From NCBI GenBank assembly GCA_947053345.1, contig CAMRSM010000012.1, forward strand, positions 1 to 64,000: 64,000 nt of DNA, read 5' to 3'. Both the position numbers and the translations under genes were made by a program. Shown in pieces: positions 18,033 through 25,833 of the stretch. A model generated the notes under the pieces. The model ran no database searches. It saw only the letters and a list, made by a program, of their open reading frames with translations, and was not told where the DNA came from. Numbering within the stretch: the first letter of the stretch is position 1; every line of letters begins with the position of its first letter. This stretch comes from an uncultured Lachnospiraceae bacterium (GTDB lineage Bacteria; Bacillota; Clostridia; Lachnospirales; Lachnospiraceae).

Positions 18033-18443
18033 GTCCTCTCCTCCTAGAAATAATATTTTTAATTTACAGCAGTCCAGTCTGCCGACATTGCCCGGATTCG
18101 AAAAACTTTCCCCACCTGCATGTTTTAAGAAACCAGAGCCAAAACCGCGGCATCCTCTCCTTTCGCCACCGTATCCCTTATTTGGCGGAAAGCAGCATAA
18201 ATCCCCTGATCGGGCAGCGCTGCTTTCCATCGTTAAAACATATATTTTTTACATCCGAAATATCGGTAAAATCCATCCAACCACTGCCACTTTGGCCCGA
18301 GTATCATCCTCTTTCCAAAAATTCACACAAAACTGCAGCGTTATAACAGCACCGCATAATCCCAAAAATCTCGCCGCGGCATCCGGCCAGAACCTACAAA
18401 CCACTATGACAAAATGCCGTTTTTTCTTACGATACTGATAATA

Positions 18444-18472
18444 AGTTTACCATAATTTTCTGAAAACATCAA
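18444..18472 (-). promoter_or_regulatory. Candidate promoter of the aldolase-isomerase-uxaB operon
   Basis: On the minus strand TTGATG (18467-18472) and TAAACT (18444-18449) are separated by 17 bases. Transcription from here would give a leader of roughly 400 nucleotides. Confidence 0.4.
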
Positions 18473-18501
18473 GAAAAATGCCAAAACATTTAGAGTATAC
18501 C

Positions 18502-18540
18502 AAAAAGCAAAGGAAGGGTACCATGACCCTTCCCTTGCCG
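18502..18540 (-). terminator. Terminator after the sigma/anti-sigma pair
   Basis: On the minus strand GGGAAGGGT, loop CATG-centred, ACCCTTCC, then a CTTTTT run. It lies about 85 bases after the stop of the 18626-19564 gene. Confidence 0.75.
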
Positions 18541-18625
18541 TAATTCCTGCTTTTACCAATCAGCACAAACACACCACACCATATCCGCCTCTGAAACCTA
18601 CGGGGACGCTTGCACGAGTGCTCCC

Positions 18626-19564
18626 TTAAAATTGCTCCATCCACTCGTGCATCACCTTTGTCAAGGCATCTTCCGCAAGCCCTCTCTCTTCAAGATCCCC
18701 TTTGCTATTGTAATTAAGATTTATAGTGTAAACAATTTCCCCCTCGATCATGTAACCTTCCATCCAGTAGTTAAAACCGCCATCATACTCCGGAACTATA
18801 ATAAGCCCCGTTTTCCCATTCCCTGTCACATATTCTTTCCCCTCCACATCCTGCTCATCCTGCCAAAATGGCTTGCCGATCCCCATGCTTTCATAACACC
18901 AGTTTTCTGTAAAGATTTCTGCCTCCGTACTCACTTCGATTTTCTCACCATCCCCGGTTCTATAATGGCTTGAAATCCCCACTTTGGTCAGATTTCCCTC
19001 CTGGTTTCCATACACGCCCAATGCAGTGATATGCCAGGCATTCCAATCTGGCAGCGCCGTCTCGCGGAGCCCGTCAAACCCAATATAGTCCAGCGCTTCC
19101 TTCTCCGTTGCAAATTCCTTTACCCAACCGCGCGGTATGTCATCCGGGTACGGAGTCCCGTTTTCTGCCTCTTTCTTTGCCTCTTCTTTAAAGCCGGCTT
19201 CCACCGCCCGCACCTGTTCGCCAAATGCATCCGCCGAAACCTGATCCGGCTTAAAGTCCACCCAATAATAATCCGCATCCGGGTTATGCGGATCAATGGA
19301 ATCTCCGATATGCCAGCTAAGTCTTGACGCAGCAAACACGACACTGCCACTGATCAGGCAGACGGAACACACAGCTGCCACCGCCCATTTCACCCGCCTT
19401 GCCGCCGTCCGCTTTAGCGCGCCATCCCCGCAGGACTTTACAGCCGGCCGGATCTCCACCAATTCCTCATCCAGACCATTCATCGCCGCCATAATCTGCT
19501 GCCCGGCCAGCCACTTTCCACTCTTTTCCTTCCCCCGCACATCCTTGTCCATCCTCCTCTTCAT
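18626..19564 (-). CDS. Membrane-anchored anti-sigma-like partner protein
   Basis: A 312-residue protein with a charged N-terminal cytoplasmic part of about 58 residues, a single transmembrane helix near residues 59-80 (AVAAVCSVCLISGSVVFAAS) and a large extracytoplasmic part of about 230 residues. That part contains a DUF4367-like feel (WVKEFATEKEALDYIGFD, LIIVPEYDGGFNYWMEGY). Its ATG overlaps the TGA of the upstream sigma factor (ATGA), so the two are translationally coupled. That arrangement is typical of an ECF sigma factor and its membrane regulator. No zinc-binding anti-sigma motif is visible, so the regulatory role rests on context and topology. The start is supported by AAAGGAGGG. Confidence 0.7.
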   Translation of the reverse strand: MKRRMDKDVRGKEKSGKWLAGQQIMAAMNGLDEELVEIRPAVKSCGDGALKRTAARRVKWAVAAVCSVCLISGSVVFAASRLSWHIGDSIDPHNPDADYYWVDFKPDQVSADAFGEQVRAVEAGFKEEAKKEAENGTPYPDDIPRGWVKEFATEKEALDYIGFDGLRETALPDWNAWHITALGVYGNQEGNLTKVGISSHYRTGDGEKIEVSTEAEIFTENWCYESMGIGKPFWQDEQDVEGKEYVTGNGKTGLIIVPEYDGGFNYWMEGYMIEGEIVYTINLNYNSKGDLEERGLAEDALTKVMHEWMEQF

Positions 19565-20103
19565 ACCATTCCCTCCTTTTTTAATGCACTCCACAATTGT
19601 TTCCTGAGCCGGAACAAAATACTTTTGATTTTACCCTGTCGATAACCAAATGCTCCGGCCAGTTCCTTCACCGAATCACCGTACCAGTAGCGCCGGATAA
19701 AAATCTGCCGCTTCTCCTCCTCCTGCTCCCTTAAAAAATCTGCGATCGCCCTTGTAAGCTCCTGCTGCTGCACCTTCTCCGACACATCCGGCGCACATTT
19801 GCCGAGTTCATCGGAAAGCTCCACAAACACTGCACTGCGCTTTGCCGCATGGTTCCACTCCACCCGGTTGAACGCCAGGTTCCTGCATATTTTTGCCGTG
19901 TAGGCAAAGAGGAATTCCGGGCATTTCGGCGGGATACTCTCCCAGACCGCCAGATACGTGTCATTGACACATTCCGCCGCATCCTGCGCGGGGAGGATCC
20001 GCTCCGCCAGCACTGCAAGGCGCTTTCCGTACTTATTTTCGAGCTCATAAAGCCCCCGTTCGTCCCTGCTTCGCAGCAACGCGAGGATTTCTTCATCCTC
20101 CAT
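19561..20103 (-). CDS. ECF-type RNA polymerase sigma factor
   Basis: A 180-residue sigma-70 family protein. Region 2 is seen in ALLRSRDERGLYELENKYGKR (as parts) and AAECVNDTYLAVWESIPPK, followed by FLFAYTAKICRNLAFNR. Region 4 is seen in EEEKRQIFIRRYWYGDSVKELAGAFG and YRQGKIKSILFRLRKQLW, a helix-turn-helix binding the -35 element. The ATG at 20103 has a GGGGG site nine bases upstream; a GTG at 20121 would add six residues. The downstream membrane protein overlaps it by four bases and probably holds it inactive. The signal is unknown. A repeat-bearing lipoprotein gene lies upstream, separated by a terminator. Confidence 0.9.
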   Translation of the reverse strand: MEDEEILALLRSRDERGLYELENKYGKRLAVLAERILPAQDAAECVNDTYLAVWESIPPKCPEFLFAYTAKICRNLAFNRVEWNHAAKRSAVFVELSDELGKCAPDVSEKVQQQELTRAIADFLREQEEEKRQIFIRRYWYGDSVKELAGAFGYRQGKIKSILFRLRKQLWSALKKEGMV

Positions 20104-20175
20104 CCCTTTTCCCCCTTTCACCCATATAAACAGGAAATCCCCCTCGTCGGTTGCACTCTACTGCAAAAATAGTAT

Positions 20176-20216
20176 AAAAAAACTGCCGCGGGCACTTTCT
20201 ACCTATGCCCACGGCA
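20176..20216 (-). terminator. Terminator after the lipoprotein gene
   Basis: On the minus strand the arms GCCGTGGGCA and TGCCCGCGGC pair around an 11-base loop and are followed by AGTTTTTTT. It lies about 95 bases after the lipoprotein stop codon. Confidence 0.85.
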
Positions 20217-20311
20217 ATCCCAATCATCCCGGGGAAACGCCGATGCAGTTACTGTTTCCCTAAAACTCCCGTATCTATACAACCACTTCCCGCTCCCACC
20301 CATTCCTCCGG

Positions 20312-23300
20312 TCACCCCGCAAAATTCAGTCCCCCGACCACATCCTCCGTCCACTCATAATATCCGCCCTCCGGATTCTCAATATTTCTCCCTTCCTCCA
20401 GATACAAATATCCCTGCAGACCATCCTCCGTCTCGACCATCACGAAGCTCTTATTGTCCGTCGCCGGGAATACCAGCTTTCTTCCTGGCAGGATCACCAC
20501 GGAATCCGAAGCGGTATCCATATCCTCGTACAGCCGGACCGGCGCGCGCAAGGTATAGGGATAATCTTCCCCGCCGCCCAGCTTCGGATAATACAGCTCC
20601 TGTTCAACCTGTGTAAGCTCGTGTTCCATATTCAGGCAAAAACTCATCGGGGCACTCCATGTCTGGAGCACGGAAAGCCTGCCATCTGCCCGCACGGTTC
20701 CGCTCCCGTCAAATGCGATCTCCCGATATCCTTTATCCCGAGGTCCTTCCAGTGTTCCTGTTCTTTTCAGGCACTCTCCGTTATACCAATAAATGTCCGT
20801 AAACTCACTGCAACTATCCCCGTGTCTCCAAAGCCCGATCTCCAAACTATCGTCGGATGTATCAATGTCCCACAAGAAAAAGAAATCGTTGTCCTCATCG
20901 CCGTCCAGGAACGCACTGTAATTTTTTCCGTCAACCAGCAGCAGATTTCCCCCATAGAATAAGCTTTCCTCCACCCCATCCCCATCCAGATCAACCATAT
21001 ATTCCTGTTCTGCACGGTAAGCCCCCGGCTTCCGGATCCGAACCAGTTCCTCCCCGGACGCAAGCCCTGTCACCTCGGCAAAAGCATGAAGTTTCACGGC
21101 TGCTGCCGCCGTAAAATATACCGATTCCCTTGCCCTGGCATTGTCCGCATAAACAAGCTTCCCCGCATAGACGGAGGGCTCCCCGTCATGGTCGGCTTCC
21201 CCCGCTGCAAACCCCACGGTTTCCCCGCATAAAACGTTCTGCAGGGATCCCTTGCAAACACACTCATCCCCGATCCATATGCCGATGGACTTCTCATACG
21301 CCCCAAGACCGAGCAGTGCACCAGCACCTTCGGCCACGGCCGTGCCCGCCTGCTCCGTTTTCGCCCGGACAGCATCACGGAACGCATCCGAAAACGTAAA
21401 AATCAAATTGCGCCTGCTGATACCTGCAAGGTCAGCCCCTGTCGCCAAAACCCTTTTCGGCTCCTCAAAGCCGGCCAAAGTCTTTAACGCGCATATTTTC
21501 AAGTCCTCCTTCACCAAAGCAGCATACTTTTCCTTGTAATACTCAACCGGCGGCTGATGATCCGGGTACTGCGCCAATTCCTCCTGATAAACCGGCGCGT
21601 AAACCCCTGCCCTGAGAATGATATCATACTCGTTCCGGCTGCCCCCTGCCCTAAGCGCTTCCTGCATGCTCCGTATATCAAGGGAAGCATCCCACCCAAG
21701 GCAGAAACCTTCCTCCCCCTCGCTTACCACCGGCACCTGCAGATAATAATTGCGGCGCATCCGGCTTCCGGAAGACTCATCCGTCCGCTCCGCTTTTTCT
21801 ACATAGTTTACAACCATCCTGCCATCGGCAAAATAGTAAATGTCCGTGACGATCCCGTCTCCTTTTTGAACCGCGCAGAGGATCTCGTATCCGTTCTCAT
21901 ACTGGCAAAGTTCCTCCTCGGTAACAGGAACGCCGCTGTATTCATGAAACCCGCCCTCATCATAAGAATAATAATATTCTTTGTACGTGTAATCAAACGA
22001 TCCGACGGATACAAGCTCGCGGTAATCGGCCGTGGATGAAAACACATCATAGCTCTTGCTCCAAACCGTAAGCCGCCCATCCTCCAGCAGTCCCACGCCA
22101 TTTCCCACTTCGAGCGCGGCAGGCTTCGCCACATTGCCGTCCACCTCATACATATAATAACTCTCGTTATCCGCACCGCTGATACCGCATAAGTAAAAGG
22201 TATTGCCCGGCAGCCCAAGTGAACACTGGCCGCTGTATGTATTGTCCTCCATCAGCATCTGCACCGAGCCGTCGGCGGCGGCGAACCACACCTCAATGCC
22301 CCCGTCCGAGTCCAGCCCGCAGACATACGCAAACGCTTCCTCCCGCCCGTCGCCGTCAAAATCGCGCTGCAAAATCCAGCACGCGGTCTTTCCCGTCGCC
22401 TCATAGATCTGCCGGACAACCGCATCCTCCTTTTCATTATAGCCGTCAAGGATAAAACTCCCCTCATGCTCCTGCCTGCACCAGATTGTCATCCAGTTGA
22501 GGCAGGATATGGCATATTCCCCGATTTCATCCAGCGTTACGTATTTCTCAAGATTTTCCAGCCCCCAGAGCTTGTCGGTATTGAACGGGAGCTGTTCCGC
22601 TTTGTCCTCCGACCCTGCCGTTTCCGGCTGTTTCCCGACCTCGCCGTCCGGGACATTGTCCTTGATCCTAACCGGATCTTTTCCGACCGCTACATAGGGG
22701 TCTTTGTCCCCGCCGGCATCTTTTTCTCCTGCCGTTCCCGCCTCCTTCCCGTCTTTTACTCCCGCTCTGTCCGCTCCCGCCTCTCCCGGCTTCTTTTCAC
22801 CCTCCCCTCCCGCGGTTTTATTCCCGTCGGCACTTCCCTCTCCTGCCGTTCCTGGTTTCTTTCCATCTTTTACAACCGCTCTGTCCTCTTCCGCCTCTCC
22901 CGGCTTCTTTTCATCCTTTCCTCCCGCGGTTTCATTCCCGTCGGCACTTCCCTCTCCTGCCGTTCCTGGTTTCTTTCCATCTTTTACAACCGCTCTGTCC
23001 TCTTCCGCCTCTCCCGGCTTCTTTTCATCCTTTCCTCCCGCGGTTTCATTCCCGTCGGCACTTCCCTCTCCCACCGTTCCGGCTTCTTTCCTCTCCGCTC
23101 CCTCTGCCTGTTTCCCGTCTTGCCCACTCACCCCTTCTGCTTTCGTCGGCTCTGGCCAATTCCCGTCCGTCCCGGTCGGTTCCGATCCCTTTCCATCTTC
23201 ACCACCCGCCTCCCCCGCTCCCTCCGGCGCTTCACTGCCCGCGACTTCCTTCCCGGTCTCCGCCTCTTCCTGCTGCCTCTCCCCGCACGCACCGCATACC

Positions 23301-23380
23301 AACGCCGCGGATAACATCAAACAGCCGGCAACCGCCGCCGGATACCCTGTCCATATTTTTTTCACTTTCTCGCGTCCCAT
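20312..23380 (-). CDS. Large repeat-containing lipoprotein of unknown function
   Basis: A 1022-residue protein with a signal sequence (AAVAGCLMLSAALVCGACG) whose C in CGAC is a plausible lipidation cysteine, although the -3 position is not ideal. Residues of about 30-265 are a hydrophilic Gly/Glu/Lys/Asp-rich stalk. It includes tandem 38-residue repeats (motif KKPGTAGEGSADGNETAGG; 114-bp period at 22831, 22945 and 23059) and a more diverged copy. After LPFNTDKLWGLENLEKYVTL comes a globular part with repeated aspartate-rich segments of the type DFDGDGREEAFAY and VDLDGDGVEESLFYGG, resembling FG-GAP/VCBS-like calcium-binding or propeller repeats, and a C-terminal SH3-like stretch (DSVVILPGRKLVFPATDNKSFVMVE in parts). 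It is likely surface-anchored; no enzymatic motif is seen. Confidence 0.75.
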   Translation of the reverse strand: MGREKVKKIWTGYPAAVAGCLMLSAALVCGACGERQQEEAETGKEVAGSEAPEGAGEAGGEDGKGSEPTGTDGNWPEPTKAEGVSGQDGKQAEGAERKEAGTVGEGSADGNETAGGKDEKKPGEAEEDRAVVKDGKKPGTAGEGSADGNETAGGKDEKKPGEAEEDRAVVKDGKKPGTAGEGSADGNKTAGGEGEKKPGEAGADRAGVKDGKEAGTAGEKDAGGDKDPYVAVGKDPVRIKDNVPDGEVGKQPETAGSEDKAEQLPFNTDKLWGLENLEKYVTLDEIGEYAISCLNWMTIWCRQEHEGSFILDGYNEKEDAVVRQIYEATGKTACWILQRDFDGDGREEAFAYVCGLDSDGGIEVWFAAADGSVQMLMEDNTYSGQCSLGLPGNTFYLCGISGADNESYYMYEVDGNVAKPAALEVGNGVGLLEDGRLTVWSKSYDVFSSTADYRELVSVGSFDYTYKEYYYSYDEGGFHEYSGVPVTEEELCQYENGYEILCAVQKGDGIVTDIYYFADGRMVVNYVEKAERTDESSGSRMRRNYYLQVPVVSEGEEGFCLGWDASLDIRSMQEALRAGGSRNEYDIILRAGVYAPVYQEELAQYPDHQPPVEYYKEKYAALVKEDLKICALKTLAGFEEPKRVLATGADLAGISRRNLIFTFSDAFRDAVRAKTEQAGTAVAEGAGALLGLGAYEKSIGIWIGDECVCKGSLQNVLCGETVGFAAGEADHDGEPSVYAGKLVYADNARARESVYFTAAAAVKLHAFAEVTGLASGEELVRIRKPGAYRAEQEYMVDLDGDGVEESLFYGGNLLLVDGKNYSAFLDGDEDNDFFFLWDIDTSDDSLEIGLWRHGDSCSEFTDIYWYNGECLKRTGTLEGPRDKGYREIAFDGSGTVRADGRLSVLQTWSAPMSFCLNMEHELTQVEQELYYPKLGGGEDYPYTLRAPVRLYEDMDTASDSVVILPGRKLVFPATDNKSFVMVETEDGLQGYLYLEEGRNIENPEGGYYEWTEDVVGGLNFAG
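22713..23080. repeat. 114-bp coding tandem repeats in the lipoprotein stalk
   Basis: Identical markers (cacttccctctc) recur at 22831, 22945 and 23059, giving an exact 114-base (38-codon) period. A diverged unit lies near 22717. The two central units are almost identical in DNA, which indicates recent duplication and a likely site of copy-number variation. Confidence 0.9.
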
Positions 23381-23455
23381 ATAAACCCTCCTCCATAAAA
23401 GACTTCCCCGGCAATACCACGCTCCATCCGTAATTTACAGATCTTCCTGCTTTCT

Positions 23456-23484
23456 ACGATACTCCCATGTTTCGTTTTTGTCAA
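23456..23484 (-). promoter_or_regulatory. Candidate promoter of the lipoprotein gene
   Basis: On the minus strand TTGACA (23479-23484) and TATCGT (23456-23461) are separated by 17 bases, about 75 bases upstream of the lipoprotein ATG. Confidence 0.45.
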
Positions 23485-23776
23485 ATTAACAATGTATTAC
23501 AATTCCGTTACATTTGGTAACATATTCATAATATTAATGTCATAATTCCTCCATTTCTTTCCGCACCTATAACGATATCGCCCGCATAACAGCACACAGA
23601 TTCTTCCTGCCAAATAAGGCCGCCACATTGGATGCATGTTATAAAATTACAAGATGGAAACCAATATAAAATTGCTGGCTATTAAAAAAAGCGAACCGGA
23701 AATAGCAAAGCCTTATGCCAGGTGGCATCCAGCGGATTTTCACCCCCGGACTGCCTCCCCGGAGAACACAAATGAC

Positions 23777-23823
23777 AAAAAACACCGCCTTTGTGCACGT
23801 TAAACCTGCACAAAAGCGATGTT
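23777..23823 (-). terminator. Terminator after the two-gene ABC transporter
   Basis: On the minus strand the segments AACATCGCTTTTGTGCA and TGCACAAAGGCGGTGTT pair with a few wobbles and are followed by TTTTTTG, eight bases after the stop codon of the 23831 gene. Confidence 0.8.
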
Positions 23824-23830
23824 TTCCACC

Positions 23831-25762
23831 TTATTCATAATACTGTGCCTGTGCCCTCCACAGGCTGTGGTACTTGCCGCCCTCCTGTGCCACAAGCTCA
23901 TCGTGCCGACCGCGCTGCACAATCTGACCATGGTCAAATACCGCGATCATATCGCAGAAGCGGCAGGAAGAAAGCCGATGGCTGATAAATATCGAAGTCT
24001 TATTTTCCACAACCCGATCAAACGTTTCATAGACCGCCGCCTCTGCCAGAGGGTCAAGCGCAGCCGTCGGCTCGTCCAGAATCACAAATGGAGCATCTTT
24101 ATAAAGCGCCCGCGCAAGGGCAATCTTCTGCTCTTCCCCGCCGGAAAAGTCAATCCCGTCCCGGTCATAAGCCCGTCCGACTGCCAGCGAAAGAGCATCC
24201 ACGCGCTTCGCGCCGGCGTTTGCACCTTCTGTCCCGGCATCCTCACCTCCCGCTCCGGCTTCCCCCGTCTCAAGTTCTGCCAGTTTCGCCCCAAGCCCGA
24301 CGCGCATCAGGCATTCCCGCGCCCGGCCCGCATCATACGACAATCCCGCCGCAACATTTTCCCCCAGCGGGAACGCAAACAGCGAGTAATCCTGAAACAC
24401 CACGGAAAACAGTGAAAAATACTCCTCGTACCGATATCTCGTAATATCAATCCCATTCAGCAGAATCTTGCCCTCCGTCGGGTCATACAGACGGCAGAGC
24501 AATTTGATGAACGTCGTCTTGCCCGAACCGTTCTCCCCGACGATCGCCAGCTTATCCCCAATTTTAAGCTTCATATCCACATGCCGCAGCACCCAATTTT
24601 CCGTCCTCGGATACCGGAAACCGACATCCCTAAACTCAATCTCATAATCAATATCCGCCCGCTTCTCCACTGCAAGCGATCCCTGATACATGCCGTCCGG
24701 CAGATCAATATAGCGGTAAAACTCCACAAGAAAATTATTGTTGTAGCGCAGACGGCCGAACGCCGATGCCGTCCCGGACACCGCGCGGATAAAACGGCCG
24801 ACCGTCCCCTGATACAGTACAAAACTCCCGATACCGAACACGCCGATCAATGCCTTCGCTGCGACAAATAGGAAAATGGCGATATTTAAAACCGCATCCA
24901 GGACAACCGAATATACCCCATATTTCATCTCAACCTTTTCCACTTTACAGACCCACTCCGGATGAACCTGAAATTTTTTCATATCCTCCAGGATAATGCG
25001 GTGCAGGTTAAATACCCTCATATCCCTGCTCCAAAGATTACTGTAGATCCCGAACCGCGCGTTGCTTGCAGAAAGCCCATTAAGCGCCTCCTGTGTTTTT
25101 TTCGTATTTTCCGTGGTAATCCATATCAAAAGCCATGTGTTGACCGCGATCATCAGGACAATAACCACGGCGGAATAAGGAGAATTGACAAACCCGAGGA
25201 ATCCACGGTGCTCGCCTTCCACCAACACCGAGAACATGGAGAACGTCAGCGAAACCGAAAATAAAATATCAAAAATCCCCTGCAAAAGGATGGAAAATGT
25301 CCAGCGTACCGATTCCAGTCCGCCGCCGAAGGAAAGAAAATCATTCCGGATCTTTGACCGCAGTAAGACGACATCCGGGTTTTCCATATGTTCAAAGGGA
25401 TGCCGGTTCTGCCTGTTTATGATATATTCCTCATGCTGTTCCATCGTAAAGGCATCCATCACAGCAACTTTCCCCCGCAGAAACCGCCTAGCCACGGACA
25501 AAACAAACCCTCCCGCGACCGTCACCCCTGCCAGGACAAACATATCCCGGAATCCGCGACCGTCCACCAGGCCATTGATCAACTGCGCGGACATATAAAG
25601 CCCAAAATAAGGCGTAAATACCTCAAATACAATACAGAAAAACTGGCATGGAAAATATCCCGGCATCAGCTCATTCCATATCTTCAACGCGCGTGCAAAC
25701 AATCCCCATTCCTCACGGAATGAACGTTTTACGCATGCCCCCTCTTTCTTTTTCTTCTTCAT
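23831..25762 (-). CDS. ABC exporter half-transporter (permease-ATPase), second subunit
   Basis: A 643-residue type I ABC exporter. The N-terminal half carries the six-helix membrane domain. The ATPase has Walker A GENGSGKTTF, the Q-loop VVFQDYSLFAFPLGENVA, signature FSGGEEQ, Walker B FVILDEPTAALDP and switch histidine in FISHRLSSCRFCD. A low-complexity Gly/Ala/Glu insertion of about 26 residues (nucleotides 24196-24273) lies just before the signature motif, an unusual place. There is no N-terminal C39 peptidase. It follows the 25834-27669 gene closely, so the two probably form a heterodimer. Upstream are a LytTR regulator and a GHKL kinase, suggesting regulated export of a peptide or lipid; the substrate is unknown. 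The start uses the ATG at 25762, with a GGGGG site. Confidence 0.88.
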   Translation of the reverse strand: MKKKKKEGACVKRSFREEWGLFARALKIWNELMPGYFPCQFFCIVFEVFTPYFGLYMSAQLINGLVDGRGFRDMFVLAGVTVAGGFVLSVARRFLRGKVAVMDAFTMEQHEEYIINRQNRHPFEHMENPDVVLLRSKIRNDFLSFGGGLESVRWTFSILLQGIFDILFSVSLTFSMFSVLVEGEHRGFLGFVNSPYSAVVIVLMIAVNTWLLIWITTENTKKTQEALNGLSASNARFGIYSNLWSRDMRVFNLHRIILEDMKKFQVHPEWVCKVEKVEMKYGVYSVVLDAVLNIAIFLFVAAKALIGVFGIGSFVLYQGTVGRFIRAVSGTASAFGRLRYNNNFLVEFYRYIDLPDGMYQGSLAVEKRADIDYEIEFRDVGFRYPRTENWVLRHVDMKLKIGDKLAIVGENGSGKTTFIKLLCRLYDPTEGKILLNGIDITRYRYEEYFSLFSVVFQDYSLFAFPLGENVAAGLSYDAGRARECLMRVGLGAKLAELETGEAGAGGEDAGTEGANAGAKRVDALSLAVGRAYDRDGIDFSGGEEQKIALARALYKDAPFVILDEPTAALDPLAEAAVYETFDRVVENKTSIFISHRLSSCRFCDMIAVFDHGQIVQRGRHDELVAQEGGKYHSLWRAQAQYYE

Positions 25763-25833
25763 CACGTACCCCCGTTTCTCGAAATTCCCACGGCTTCCTC
25801 GGGTATGCCATCCCCCGGCAGCCTGCCCTGATC

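Larger units (their letters stand above)
18033..18625. other. Gene-free region: long leader of the aldolase operon and a terminator
   Basis: No convincing gene. On the minus strand it contains a candidate promoter at 18444-18472 and then about 400 bases of leader before the aldolase ATG. The distal end (18502-18540) is the terminator of the anti-sigma-like gene. I could not identify a named riboswitch in the leader. Confidence 0.5.
23381..23830. other. Gene-free region upstream of the lipoprotein gene
   Basis: It contains a candidate promoter for the lipoprotein (23456-23484), AT-rich sequence around 23480-23560 and the terminator of the ABC transporter gene (23777-23823). No gene is seen in the remaining 23560-23770. 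Confidence 0.5.

Noticed and set aside
18033-18230. N-terminal 66-residue extension of the aldolase reading frame
   Set aside because: No homology, and a strong ribosome binding site lies directly before the internal ATG at 18032.
22466-23314. Long plus-strand open frame opposite the lipoprotein repeats
   Set aside because: It mirrors the repeat period of the real lipoprotein gene and has no start signal; it is a by-product of the repeated, stop-poor sequence.
25771-25830. Weak similarity to the right half of the structured repeat upstream of the ABC gene
   Set aside because: The loop motif and end boundary are missing, so it was not counted as a copy.
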